A stretch of DNA of 64,000 nucleotides from Mixophyes australis (lineage: Eukaryota > Chordata > Amphibia > Anura > Limnodynastidae), in assembly GCA_036250195.1 (NCBI GenBank), contig JAVHZZ010000006.1, positions 164,940,424 to 165,004,423 on the forward strand, read 5' to 3'. Shown in pieces: positions 48,894 to 59,891 of this stretch; the first letter of the stretch is position 1, and each line of letters starts with the position of its first letter. The translations under genes and the position numbers were made by a program. The notes below the pieces were generated by a model. That model made no database searches, had not been told where the DNA came from, and saw nothing but the letters and a program-made list of their open reading frames with translations.

Positions 48894-49325
48894 CAGGGCC
48901 GGTGCTAGGATCCATGGCGCCCTAGGCATTTAAAAAAAAATAAAAAAAATAAAAATCGGCAACCCCCCCCCCCCCCCCCCCCCCCGCAAAAATCGCTGCG
49001 CTGCCCCCCCCCCGCAAAAAACGCTGCCCTCCTCCCTCCGTCTCTCCTTACCTTGTCTCACCACCGCCGCCTCTCTGCTCCGTCTCCTCCCCTCCACTCA
49101 CTGACACTAGTAAGTGGAGGGGAGGAGACGGAGCAGAGAGGCAGCGGTGGTGACAAAATAGCCTCTTTCCCCCTCCCCGTGCATCTGAATGCTGTGCGGC
49201 GGCCGTGACAGGTATGGTCAGCGGTCGCCGCGCAGTTTTAAAGTCATTTAGTATTCTGTGGCGAACTCCAGAGCCCGGTGCCCTAGGCAAGTGCCTAACC
49301 TTGCCTAATGGGAGCGCCGGGCCTG
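48894..49325. mobile_element. GC-rich fold-back hAT element (432 bp)
   Basis: Ends CAGGGCCGGTGCTAGG and GGGAGCGCCGGGCCTG; exact target duplication CTGGTTAC (48886-48893, 49326-49333). Contains a perfect 30-bp inverted pair (49069-49098 and 49113-49142), a 23-C run at 48963-48985, and GTAAGG on the minus strand at 49046-49051. Non-coding; the 80-codon minus frame at 49048-49290 is an artefact. Confidence 0.92.
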
Positions 49326-49333
49326 CTGGTTAC

Positions 49334-50413
49334 ACTAATAAATGTTAGGAAACCTTCTCAGATATGCATTGATAAAGTTTTATTTAATATATATGTCAGG
49401 CTAAAAATTGTGCAATAGGATTATCCTGTGCACATTTGGTGCGTGGATCATAAACTGTATCTCTCCATCAGCTCACCAGACAGTGTAACTCGTAGCTCAG
49501 ATCTGCACACACACAGCCTGTTGACACTTCCTTGCTAAGTAACAAGACAGACATCTTCACAAGTAACATCCAGTATAGATGAAATAGATGCCTTCTGCAC
49601 TTGTCCACAGAAGTTTGTATTAGAAATATAAGGGGTTTTGGTACTCTAACAGACAAATGTAGCAGTGTATTTCAGACTGTAGATTATCCTATAAAGGATA
49701 TGGTAAATTCAAAACGCAGAAAATTCACATTAACTCAGAAAACAGGGTCTTGCATACTTCTGATCTCATTGTAGTAACCGCCAATTACCTTGTAAGAGTT
49801 GTCAGAGTGAATAAAAGAAACTCAGCCTTATTACTTGTCAATTTTCATTGATTGCTCAGAGGAAGTAGTGTGTTTTAACCTAATACCCTCAGTTTACCTT
49901 TTTATGATCCATTGAGTAGGACTACTACTATATATATATATATATATATATTTTAACTGGCACTCAGCGAGCTTTTACTTTCACTCTTCAAGAAATACTG
50001 TAAAAGATTTAATATTTCGCTGTTTCCTTTATGTCATAGGATTGTAATAAACTAAAAATAAAGTTTTGTTTTTAAAAATTTGATTAGTTCAATTAGATAT
50101 GCTATTTAAAGAAAAATAAATTGTGTGCCAGTGAACTACTTCAGACAAACTCTCCTTTCTAATTCTAAGGCGAGAGAGTCTCCAGCAGTTGCCAAATGGA
50201 AAGTTTCTGCTTCACTACACAAAGGAAAGATGTTGACCTTTACTTACCCCAATTTCGTAGATAAGAGCTTTGTAGTGGCAGCTCCATGTGACAACTGATC
50301 TAAGGTTCCTGCAGCAGGGTCCTTACAGGTGAAAGACTATGGCCAATAAAACTGTAAAGCACCACAGCTGGCACATTTGTAAAGACATTTGCATTTCTGG
50401 CGCAGTGCAGTGG
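49334..50413. other. AT-rich DNA, short (TA)n at 49,930
   Basis: No gene or repeat ends recognised apart from a TA run of about ten units. Confidence 0.45.
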
Positions 50414-50421
50414 TAGGCGAA

Positions 50422-51111
50422 CAGGGGAGGGCTGGCAGATTCCAGCCCGGGGGGCAAGCACACAGCAGCGGCCCATCCTTAAAGGGTGGTTTTTGCTACA
50501 ATATATATTTATCTATATAAGAAGAGGCTATTGTAGTGTTGCTTAATCCATATATATATTTTTATGCCCCCCAGAGCCTTAATCCAGCTCTGGGGGGCAT
50601 AAAAATATATATATGGACACTCATACATACACAATGCTACTGACACTCATACATACACAATGCTGCTGACACTGATACTGACACTCATACATACACAATG
50701 CTGCCGACACTCATACATACACGATGCTGCCGACACTCATACATACAGAATGCTGCTGACACTGATACTGACACTCATACATACACGATGCTGCTGACAC
50801 TCATACATTAACAATGCTGCTGACACTGACACTCATACACCCAAGCCCCCCCACGCACTTACCTTGTTCTATACGTGCCGCGCGCTCTGCAGTCTTCTGA
50901 CATGGGACGGCACCTATCACGTGGTGTGCGTCCCATGTCACAGCCGGCCTATTGGGAGGGAGGAGGGGCTGCCGGCAGCAGCAGCCAATGAGAAGGTGGC
51001 TGGTCCCGGAGAAGGGGCCAGCCACCGAGTAAGTGAAGTTAGGGCCGGCCCAAAATAGTGGTTTTGGGTCCGGCCCGGGTGACATCTGCCCCCCGCCCCA
51101 GCCCGCCTCTG
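50422..51111. mobile_element. hAT element (690 bp) with hairpin and internal minisatellite
   Basis: Ends CAGGGGAGGGCTGGCAG and GCCCCAGCCCGCCTCTG; exact target duplication TAGGCGAA (50414-50421, 51112-51119). Parts: a perfect hairpin with 30-bp arms (50548-50577, 50587-50616), then a 26-bp minisatellite, then GTAAGT on the minus strand (50857-50862), then a GC-rich fold-back block. No transposase. Frames over it are artefacts. Confidence 0.92.
50617..50838. repeat. 26-bp minisatellite inside the hAT element
   Basis: About eight units built on ACACTCATACATACACAATG plus CTGCTG, some followed by a 12-bp spacer ACACTGATACTG. Units vary by point changes (AATG/GATG, CTGCTG/CTGCCG). Confidence 0.9.
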
Positions 51112-51119
51112 TAGGCGAA

Positions 51120-52043
51120 TGTGATTGACATTCTGTTTCACATTTCTCTGGAAAGTATTGGACCAAGAGCTGAGACATGAGAGAATGGGGGTGATGTACT
51201 TCTCAAGGGTCTTGTTAACCCTGCTGATAATAACTATAGCTTCACTTAGGAGGGGTTAAGTGCTCAAACAGGATCAGAGAATGTAGATTAACAGCAAGTC
51301 AATCTTTGGATGGACAAATGGGTTTGCTGCAATAAGAGCAGGCCATATTTGAGCAGCAGAGCAACCTGAGACACAATAATGACAGGGAAATGCAAGGGGC
51401 AACTTATCTCAAAGACATTCTCAAAGCCAGGCAGCAGCATAGGCGAGATAGCTGCAGTAACAAAACAAGTGCTTGAAGGAGAAAATACTAGCAAGTAAAA
51501 GGTGCCAAATATGAGGCAGATATAGATCTATAAAATGGGTTATTACACGCCAGTTTATGGCTGTTATTGGGAGCAAAGGTCAGCTGGTTCGGTTAGTGGG
51601 CATGGTTTTGTAGCTCTTAAAGGTGCTTGACTGCCCAGTATTCCAATCCCCTTAAGGTTATGGCTAAATAAAGATGAAAGGGTCATAAAGCATATCCTCG
51701 CCACTGATTTTGCATCATTATGATAAATTATGTTGAGAATGTATGGGATGGAGGGATGTATGGGATGGGATGAAGGGAAAGAGCAAAAATCTATAGGAGA
51801 TAATTATCTATGGTCAATTAATGGAGACCCCCTGTGAATATTTTTTCGGAAGTTGAGGACTTTGTTTATGATGCACTTATGTGTAGTGTTATTATTAAGA
51901 GAGATGCATGAATGCTTACTCATTCCTGAGCCACAGGCTCCACAAGTTGCCTTGTCAAACCAGATGACCCGCCATATCAGGGAAAGGATCCATCCTTTAA
52001 AAATGTTTAATATATATATATAAAAATAGATATATAAAAATAG
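51120..52043. other. AT-rich DNA, no gene seen
   Basis: No exon or repeat ends recognised; ends in TATA/GATA-rich low-complexity DNA at 52,010-52,056. Confidence 0.4.
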
Positions 52044-52056
52044 ATAGATATATATT

Positions 52057-52910
52057 TTCCAGGTGAGGCGGCACTCATGGATTTAAGACAAATTGTAGTT
52101 CGCATCAAAGGGGTTTATTTAATCCATTCCAACGTTTCAGTATCGTACTTTCCTCAGGGACATCATGTGAGAGTCTGACAAACATACTTAATACATATAG
52201 TCCACAGCATAATTAAAGTCGCTTAAAACCGGGTGCAATGTGAGATAAGTTGCCTATGTTAGCACTGCCATCCCAGCATGCATTGCAAGGGAAAAGCACT
52301 CCCACTAGATCAAAACTGCCAATGAATAAGCAATGCAGAGCAATATCATCATAAGGGGCATTGCTAACAAATGTCACCATGGCAACCTGAATTGTAAACA
52401 TGCAAAAAATAACAAAAACACACAAATATTCTAATGCAAAAGTATTAAACCAGCATGCCCATGGGAGACCACCAAGGCTCGAATAAAAGAGCCTGGGCAG
52501 TTTCACAGGGAGCATGCATCCAGATCTACAGGAAAATAAATTTAGAGGGAGATTCTCAATAAGCCCATATGGAGCCACTGTATTCAAACGATATATCCAA
52601 GTAGATTCCAATTGCATTAATTTATTATCTCTACACCTCTAAGGAATGGTGGAACATTGTCAATAATTTTATACCAAAATATAGCCATATTATGTCTAGC
52701 ATTCAAAAAATGTCTAGCAACTGGTTGTTCGCCGTTTTTTTTTCTATGGCCATACTTACAGCTGATCTGTGAAGAGCCATCCTTTCCTTGAATTGCCGAG
52801 ATGTTTTGCCCACATAGTAAAGGCCACATGATTATATACACTACGTATGTACTGGTGCAGGATAGCAAAATTAATCTTGTATATCCTTTACATCTGTTCA
52901 CTGAATGCTA
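52057..52910 (-). pseudogene. Penelope-like retroelement, GIY-YIG endonuclease end and 3' UTR
   Basis: On the minus strand from 52,860: SCTSTYVVYIIMWP (GIY-YIG region, partly decayed), then EQPVARHFLNARHNMAIFWY, then MQLESTWIYRLNTVAPYGLI across a frameshift at about 52,617, an order typical of Penelope-type C-termini. The conserved glutamate lies in QLES. The 3' UTR then shows ATACTGAAACGTTGGAATGG (about 52,145-52,126). The reverse transcriptase part is absent upstream, so this is a 5'-truncated copy. Confidence 0.75.
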
Positions 52911-53995
52911 TAAATCTGTCCATGTCTACTCCCCACAATGTGGTTAATGGTGGTTCAGTCGTAAAAATGCCCAGTCATCTAACCAGTTTAGCATGGACCT
53001 TTCATATGTGCATATACCGGGTGTATTTTTTTTTAAAATATGTGCATTGCAAACCATATTGCATAACAGGTAACCATTCCTACATTATAGCTAATGCAAA
53101 TCTGTCAATTCAAAACACTTTTTTTTGTTTTTTTAAAAACAAGCTACATTCCTTCTTTCAAGACAACTGTAGGTTTGCTCCATTGAACCACAAAAAGTTA
53201 AGGTTTGTGGTGAACACTTTTCCTTGGACATGTTGTTATGAACAACTACTTAAAATGGTCCAATGCTTATTATGAGACTTACATTTACTCGAGTTTAATT
53301 CGGACTAAATATTTTTCTCCGATGTTGTTAATCAAGCCTACAGTGCAGAGACAGATATTTCAAAGAGACTTTAGCGATCTACATTATGACAGTTTTCATC
53401 CCCATAATTTGTTTAAGTCTCACTAAAGAGCCAGCTAATTTGAGGAGGGAAGATTTCTTACACAGATTCATGATGTTTTGAACAAGGTAATAAAATAGTT
53501 GCTGTTGATTAGACATCTAGACAAATTCACAAACAAGTATTAGGCTTGTCACATATTGTAATAAATCCTATGGAATTATATATTCATTTGGATAGTTTAA
53601 CATCAGATCCCACTTCTGACAAATAGTAAAAGCATTTGTCAAAATCTGATTGACGTCAGTGATCCCATTAGTATATAGTGCAAACAAAAATAAGCCCTTT
53701 AGCCATAAACACCTGGTGGTGCCTACAAAATGGATTTTCATCCTTTGATAAATAACTCACTTAAAGCTTTACATCCTGATGGATTAAATGAGGATTGCAA
53801 CTTTGTTGCTTACTCTGAGACTAAGAGGTTTAATTTAGAACTCTGCGTGCTATGCACTATTTCTGTGGTAAATATACTGTTGCTTTCAATTATTACATCT
53901 ACTTATATAAAAAGGTTAGTTTGAGTAATATCTAGGTTTCACATTTGAGAAAATTATGTCTCCATTTGTGGTTTAAAGTTTGAATAGACTAATAT

Positions 53996-53997
<2 letters not shown>
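52911..53997. other. AT-rich DNA, no gene seen
   Basis: The 142-codon + frame at 52847-53275 has AT-driven composition and overlaps the Penelope remnant; I reject it. Confidence 0.45.
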
Positions 53998-54049
<52 letters not shown>

Positions 54050-54060
54050 CACACACACAC
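53998..54060. repeat. (TA)n(CA)n compound microsatellite
   Basis: About 22 TA units followed by ACACATACACACACACAC. Confidence 0.95.
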
Positions 54061-54124
54061 TTGTATTTGTACAGTCATAATGATTAATATGACAGTTTAA
54101 TAAGTTAATTTTTGAATGTGGTCA

Positions 54125-55185
54125 TGTGACTGGATCACTTATAAATAACTTATAGTATAAATTTATTTCAAGGAAATAGCGCAGGGCGCTTATTTATATA
54201 ATTGCCAATGCACTTATTTTTGATATTTTATATATTTTGGATAGGAAATCTTTGTTTATGAGACCAGGGGAGAAAATTAGTTTTTTTTTGTTTTAACCTT
54301 GCCAGAGGAAATGCCTTATTTCTGATGTATATATCTGATAAGAGCCTTTGTTTAGAAAGTCTTTTGTGTATTATGATGTGGGGAAATCACTTGTTTGGGG
54401 TTTGTACCTTTCGTTGGGAATGTGTATTCTGCAACTGTCAAAAGGAAGGATTCATATCAATTAGACCTTTTGACTTGCTAGTAGATCTCCTGCCTCTGAA
54501 ATAAGATGCAGCAAGATTTTTAAGATATCACAGAGAAGTATAAATATTGTTAGCTTTGCAATGCATGTAAACCTATGTTTTGGTAAACAGGTTACATCCT
54601 GATTCTAAAAATAGCCTGTGTCAAAATCTGTATAAAAAACACTGTCCTGTACACTGAAATGTATCATTCTGATATTACATCTGACCTGACCACTAATACC
54701 TTTAAATGAGTGGAACTCTCCTTGTCAGGGCACCTGAGCGAAATAAATCATCACTCTTTGCTTCAAGACCCTGCTTGACAACTTCTTCAATATTGCTGTA
54801 ATCCCGTGACCTGCAGATTAGACCCTAAATCTAATCTGTTCTCTGACTGTTTCTGAGGTTGGACCCAGCTCTCCAGTACCACCGCACTTCCGCTACCCAG
54901 AAACTGGCCAGTGTGATGGCCAGGGGGATCCATTCACAGGACCCTGATCCATAGTAAGCGGTCAGGGGTACTAGCCCAAGTGTACTAGCACAGGAGTACC
55001 CTAGCAGTGACAGTTACCCAGAAGGAATGTGGATCTGGGCGCCATAAAGGAGCCCAGTGGTAGCAGCAGGCTCCTCCTACTGCAAAATGAGGGGCGTATT
55101 CGGAATAACGAAAGAGGACGGTGGCAAAGTAAGCACAGCCGGTTCCCAGCAACAACAGACAGGGTGGCATAGGTGGTCCATCCTG
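54125..55185 (+). repeat. LTR-like unit, copy 2
   Basis: Starts TGTGACTGGATCACTTATAA and follows the order of copy 1: TATAAAAAACACTGTCC near 54,631, ATGTATCATTCTGATATT, AAATAAATCATCACTC near 54,741, TTCAAGACCCTGCTTGACA, GCAGATTAGACCC, AGTTACCCAGAAGGAATG and GAGGACGGTGGCAAAG. It keeps an extra distal 40 bp that copy 1 lacks. The two differ too much to be paired LTRs of one recent insertion. Confidence 0.55.
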
Positions 55186-55264
55186 TCTTAGATCATATAA
55201 TTACTTTGCAGTAATTTTAAAATGAAGTATGTAAAGGCGTTTTAAGCTACTAGCCTGATGAAGA

Positions 55265-55282
55265 GGGGGGGGGGGGGGGGGG
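55265..55282. repeat. Poly(G) tract
   Basis: Eighteen consecutive Gs. Confidence 0.95.
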
Positions 55283-55424
55283 TTGTCTCCTGTTATGTTG
55301 CAGTGTTTTCAGAACTTTTTGCCAGTTTCGATTAATACAATAGATTTTAGGTTTTAGGGATGCACACTTTCCATCATTACCAGTTCCAAATAATAAATAT
55401 CTTATAGGTGCAATGCCCCTAAGA

Positions 55425-55600
55425 ATCATCATCACCAATATAGCGCCAGCAAATTCTGTAGCACTTTATAATTGGGAACAACACAGTAATAAAACAATAC
55501 TCAAAAATACAGACAGAGAGGCAAGAGGGCCCTGCTTACAAGCTTACAATCTATGGGACGATGAGAGCCTAATACATGAGATCAAGTTCCACACATTGCA
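55425..55600 (-). repeat. Second SINE-like family, inverted copy
   Basis: ATCATCATCACCAATATAGC then GCCAGCAAATTCTGTAGCAC, AACACAGTAATAAAACAATA, AGGGCCCTGCTTACAAGCTT. It shares the SINE-type 3' end (GGCGCTATAT plus GATGAT) but has a different body. Fragments of the same 3' end lie at 22,951 and 59,610. Confidence 0.55.
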
Positions 55601-56432
55601 TATTGGTCCACCCAGAATACAGAGTTAAAGAGTGGCTAGTGTGCCATAAGATCCAGTCACACAGCAATGTTGGTCAGGGGGTCAAGGGTTGTAGTCTTGT
55701 GTTAAATGTGTAAAGAGTGACCGTAAGGTAACCTAGGGAGATTAAGAGGGTGGTGGAGGAACATTATCAGGTGGGTATTTTTGGTGGCTTGGAAGTAGGT
55801 ATTTTATCAAAAGCTTTCTCCTGGTGCAATCTTACAGTCATGTTTATTTAAAATAAATCACTCTGTTCATTTTTCCTTTGGCTTTTGAGTCAAGTTGTTA
55901 TTAACAATCTACAGTTTGCTCACTACCATGGCAACCAGTCATGGCAACATATGAAAGCGAGTAGTGGGGCTCTGGAACACCCCTCTTATCAGTAAGCACT
56001 TTCTCCCTCTCCTTCTGCCATCATGTAACGACTAAGGAGGTTCGTGACTGACTGTCTCTCACTCAGTTCAGGTTACACTCTCTAGGGAAGAGACAAAAAT
56101 AAATGGTTTCATGTGTGAAACAGATTTTTGCAGTTGTAGCTCTTCAAGACCGTCACCTACATATGCTTTGTTCAAATTACTTTTCTTCTCTTTCCCACCA
56201 ACATGGGGCCAGTAGTAGCCATATTGTCTTTGTTCACAACAGATGTTGAAAAATTAGTTCTCTGGAATGGAAAACATATACCCTCACAATTTACAACAAC
56301 GGAAAAGGGATTATGTCCTGAACAATGTCTCAGTTCTCACACCTGAAGAAAAACAAATATCTGTATATTTTTCATTCTCATTCTCCATGAACTTCTGAAG
56401 GGATAGCGTCAAATATTTCTCTCTTCTCTTAG
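55601..56432. other. Unique DNA, no gene seen
   Basis: No repeat ends recognised; it ends in the pyrimidine tract of the exon at 56,433. Confidence 0.4.
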
Positions 56433-56480
56433 GCCCACCACAATCAGCATTGGAGGATGCCAGTCCAGGAATACAAAAAG
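56433..56480 (+). CDS. Candidate 48-bp host-gene exon
   Basis: Acceptor TTTCTCTCTTCTCTTAG ends at 56432 and donor GTATGG begins at 56481. The 48-bp length keeps the reading frame. Entered with one carried base, as from the exon at 11,220, it reads PPQSALEDASPGIQK and leaves one base, so both ends are phase 1. The product is unknown. Evidence is limited to splice signals, phase and absence of stops. Confidence 0.35.
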
Positions 56481-57235
56481 GTATGGCATAGGAGAATTCT
56501 ATAAGATTTTGGCAAGTAACATTTGCTGCAAAACATGGGAATGCTAAACTAATGCGGCTATATTTATGAGATTGCTGTTAAGCAGAATGGGAATTGTAAT
56601 GGACCCTAGAACACACATACATGAGGAAAGTATATACACGTCTATAAAACTGGCAAAGTGATGGAAACCTAATGTATTGTAACATCTATATTGTAATAGT
56701 ATACGAACTGTGTGAAAGATGTTATTGAAGATTACAGGTTAATGAGAATATAACAATTTAAATGAATCTCCTCATGCAATATTTCCTGATACAAGTAATA
56801 TTGTCCCTATGTGTATCTAAGTTTATAAGGTTATGTATTTCTACTGTATAACAGAATCCGTTTTTCTAAGGAGTTGAAAAGAAATTATATGTACCATGTA
56901 CAGTATATAACGTCCCAAATCTAGGATATCTCTATGGTGTATTGGAATATTATATAGGGATATATACATCTAATACAGAGTTGGTTCAAAGCAAAAATGA
57001 AACCATATTCCTGGGCAAACTAGAAACTTCCATTGCGAGTGGTTAATAGATCATCTTTCCTGCTGAATTGTAAGATGTATCTTATGTAAAGATTTATACG
57101 TAGCATTTAGATGACCAACGTCATCTGATAAATACGTATGTTCATGATAACTGATTGTATAGCTTGTATTCACTTATAACAAATACATTAGTGATGATAA
57201 ATTTGTGTTCATATATCAATTCACATGTATTGATG
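56481..57235. other. AT-rich DNA, no feature seen
   Basis: If the neighbouring exon is real this is its downstream intron. Confidence 0.4.
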
Positions 57236-57243
57236 GGTTACTT

Positions 57244-58301
57244 CGGCGGTTCCCAAACTGTGCGCCGCCTCTCTCCCGCAGCTGTCACTGAATATCGACG
57301 TCAGTAACAAACTGCTGCAGGAGAGAGGAGGCTGCTGGGTCCCGGCGCCCGACGCATTGGTAAGTTTCTGTGTTTTGTTTTTTTAATGGCTGGCGCCTGG
57401 CGCGGGGCAGAGGAGGGGGACAGCGGGGCAGAGGAGGGGGAGAGGGGGACAGCGGGGCAGAGGAGGGGGAGAGGGGGACAGCGGGGCAGAGGAGGGGGAG
57501 AGGGGGACAGCGGGGCAGAGGAGGGGCACAGCGGGGCAGAGGAGGGGCACAGCGGGGCAGAGGAGGGGCACAGCGGGGCAGAGGAGGGGCACAGCGGGGC
57601 AGAGGAGGGGGACACAGCGTGAGAGGGGCAGTGGAGGGGGACACAGCGTGAGAGGGGCAGTGGAGGGGGACACAGCGTGAGAGGGGCAGTGGAGGGGGAC
57701 ACAGCGTGAGAGGGGCAGTGGAGGGGGACACAGCGTGAGAGGGGCAGTGGAGGGGGACACAGCGTGAGAGGGGCAGTGGAGGGGGACACAGCGTGAGAGG
57801 GGCAGTGGAGGGGGACACAGCGTGAGAGGGGCAGTGGAGGGGGACACAGCGTGAGAGGGGCAGTGGAGGGGGACACAGCGTGAGAGGGGCAGTGGAGGGG
57901 GACACAGCGTGAGAGGGGCAGTGGAGGGGGACACAGCGTGAGAGGGGCAGTGGAGGGGGACACAGCGTGAGAGGGGCAGTGGAGGGGGACACAGCGTGAG
58001 AGGGGCAGTGGAGGGGGGACAGCGTGACAGAGGGCAGAGGAGGGGGGACAGCGTGACAGAGGGGGCAGTGTGAAAGAGGGCAGTGTGTCTGGATGCAGAG
58101 GGGGCAGTGTGTCTGGATGCAGAGGGGGCATTTTTGCATACAACTAAATAAGTATTTCTGTCCTGACCTAAATACTTATTACAATTCTTTGACCCAACTA
58201 CTTCTAAAACAGGATTGCTCAATAATTATTTTGGAGGGGTGCCTTGAAAAAATTTGGAGACTCTAAGGGTGCCGCGAACTGCAAAAGTTTGGGAACCACT
58301 G
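57244..58301 (+). mobile_element. hAT (Charlie-like ends) element with minisatellite, copy 1 (1058 bp)
   Basis: Ends CGGCGGTTCCCAAACTGTGC and, reverse complemented, CAGTGGTTCCCAAACTTTTG. Exact 8-bp duplication GGTTACTT (57236-57243, 58302-58309). GTAAGT lies at 57360-57365. About 700 bp of the interior is tandem repeat. The right 170 bp (from CTGACCTAAATACTTATTAC) matches copy 2 at 59,892. No transposase; the three 280-codon proline-rich minus frames are products of the repeat. Confidence 0.92.
57421..58012. repeat. GC-rich minisatellite in copy 1, three unit types in series
   Basis: Three 29-bp units (starts 57421, 57450, 57479; begin CAGCGGGGCAGAGGAGGGGG), five 21-bp units (from 57508 every 21 bp; CAGCGGGGCAGAGGAGGGGC plus A), then about fourteen 29-bp units (from 57615 every 29 bp; begin CAGCGTGAGAGGGGCAGTGG). 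The last block is almost identical unit to unit, so its expansion is the most recent. Degenerate units continue to about 58,130. Confidence 0.95.
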
Positions 58302-58309
58302 GGTTACTT

Positions 58310-59527
58310 AATAGACTTGTTAACAGATGTTCGATATCTGGGTGGTTTGGGCCTAGCGATTATCCATCAGGAGCTTCTCTTTAGGATGCATTAGCATAAC
58401 AGCAGGGGCTCCACGTCTATGGTTGTCACAGTACAAGACAAACATTTAGGAAGGTTGCATAGAAAGATGCCCCTTATGTAGCCCCTATATTGCTCTGTAA
58501 GTGCACATGTTCAATGGGGCCATTGAAAACCACACTACTCACAAGTTCACAGATGGAGGAGGAGCTGGGGGAGGGGCAGGGCATTATCGACCTGGGCAAA
58601 GCAGTGTCCTGAAACCCTACAAAACCACTCACAGGAATAAAAATCCAAATTATCAATAAAATGAAGCTTATTTTTATTGATACCTCCAACAAAAATCAGT
58701 CTTCCTACTAGCAGAGGGGAGGCAACTGACTTACAAATATTTTAAGAGCTTTATTATAGCTTTACGGCTTAAAACAATTATGTGTGTTGATTTTGACTTG
58801 CTTATGTACAAGTATGTGTACGTTGTTTTCGTCAAGGTCAAGATATGTACAACAAGATTGCATGTACAGATACCAGCTGATACCAAGTTGATTAGTCTAC
58901 CTAAAGGTTTTAATAAAGAGGGTTTGAAGATTCTGAATAAATCTCATGGAAAAATATGCTGAAGTGGCAGACCTTTGGGCCCCTATACTTGTGGGGCCCC
59001 CAGACAACTGCCCAGCATACCCATGCGTTAAGGCTGCTCTGGGGAGGGGTGATTGTGCTGGGTCCAAAAAACAGGAGACAGGAAGAGCACAGGCATGAAA
59101 GCCAGTGAGTGTAGACACACAGAGGGGCGCTGTGTGAGGAGAAAGATCTGAAGAGAGCCTTGGAATGGGCAGAGGAAAACAAGCAGAGGAACAACTGTAC
59201 TTGTGCTATAGGACTATATATAGAAACTGTGTTTTGCCAATAGGGTGAAGTGTCAGAGATAGTGGAGATTAGCCTTGAAAATTAATATTGATGATAGTTA
59301 TACCTGGTTATTGAAATGGGCTCGCCATTAGGGTGAAGAGAAGTTATCAGGATAGTTGGGATTAGCACTGTGTTCTGTGCTGCTGAACTAAAGGGTTTTA
59401 AATAGCACCAAGTGTAAATATGATCAGTTGTGGCACTACAGCTCCCGGCAAGCAGTTAGGCAACTAGCCGTCGCCCACTTTAGGTATAAATGTCTTTCCC
59501 TGCCCTGTTTTCTGTTTAATGGAGTTA
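58310..59527. other. Mixed non-coding DNA
   Basis: No exon recognised. The block 58,965-59,060 (CCTTTGGGCCCCTATACTTG, GGGGCCCCCAGACAACTG) looks like part of a GC-rich dispersed repeat; limits not found. Confidence 0.4.
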
Positions 59528-59745
59528 TGGGGGTAATGCAATTGGTCGCGTTACTCTCAAAAGTTACGCGCCCTGCGCTTTATTACCATTACTATGGTAA
59601 TAGCACTCATTAGTCCCAATTGTAAAGCGATACGGAATTTTCTGGCGCTATATAAATAAATGATGATCATGATTAGTACGGTCATTTTTAACACGGATTT
59701 CTGCTCGCGGCCCAGTAACCAGTCAGAAGAACTCCAGGTTAAAAT
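59528..59745. mobile_element. Degenerate short element with a SINE tail inserted
   Basis: Starts GGGGGTAATGCAATTGGTCG and includes GTTACTCTCAAAAGTTACGC and TTTCTGCTCGCGGCCCAG. A SINE 3' end (CAATTGTAAAGCGATACGG to ATAAATAAATGATGATCATG, 59,610-59,672) interrupts it. The right end is diverged. Confidence 0.5.
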
Positions 59746-59891
59746 AACTGTATGAATGGTAATAGGGGCGGGCTTGTTGGTTGTGGTCCGTCAGCCCAGA
59801 AGGATGCTTGGTATAAGCGATACCCAAGTTTAAGGAGAAGGGTGCGCCCGGGTGAAATTGTCACCCATTTAATGATAATAAGAGGTTAAGG

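Noticed and set aside
52847..53275. 142-codon + strand frame
   Set aside because: AT-driven residues (F, I, N, K, Y) and overlap with the Penelope remnant on the other strand.
57285..58222. Three overlapping minus-strand frames of about 280 codons, proline-, leucine- and cysteine-rich
   Set aside because: They are the three readings of a GC-rich tandem array with few stop codons, inside a hAT element with exact target duplication. No promoter, splice or domain evidence.
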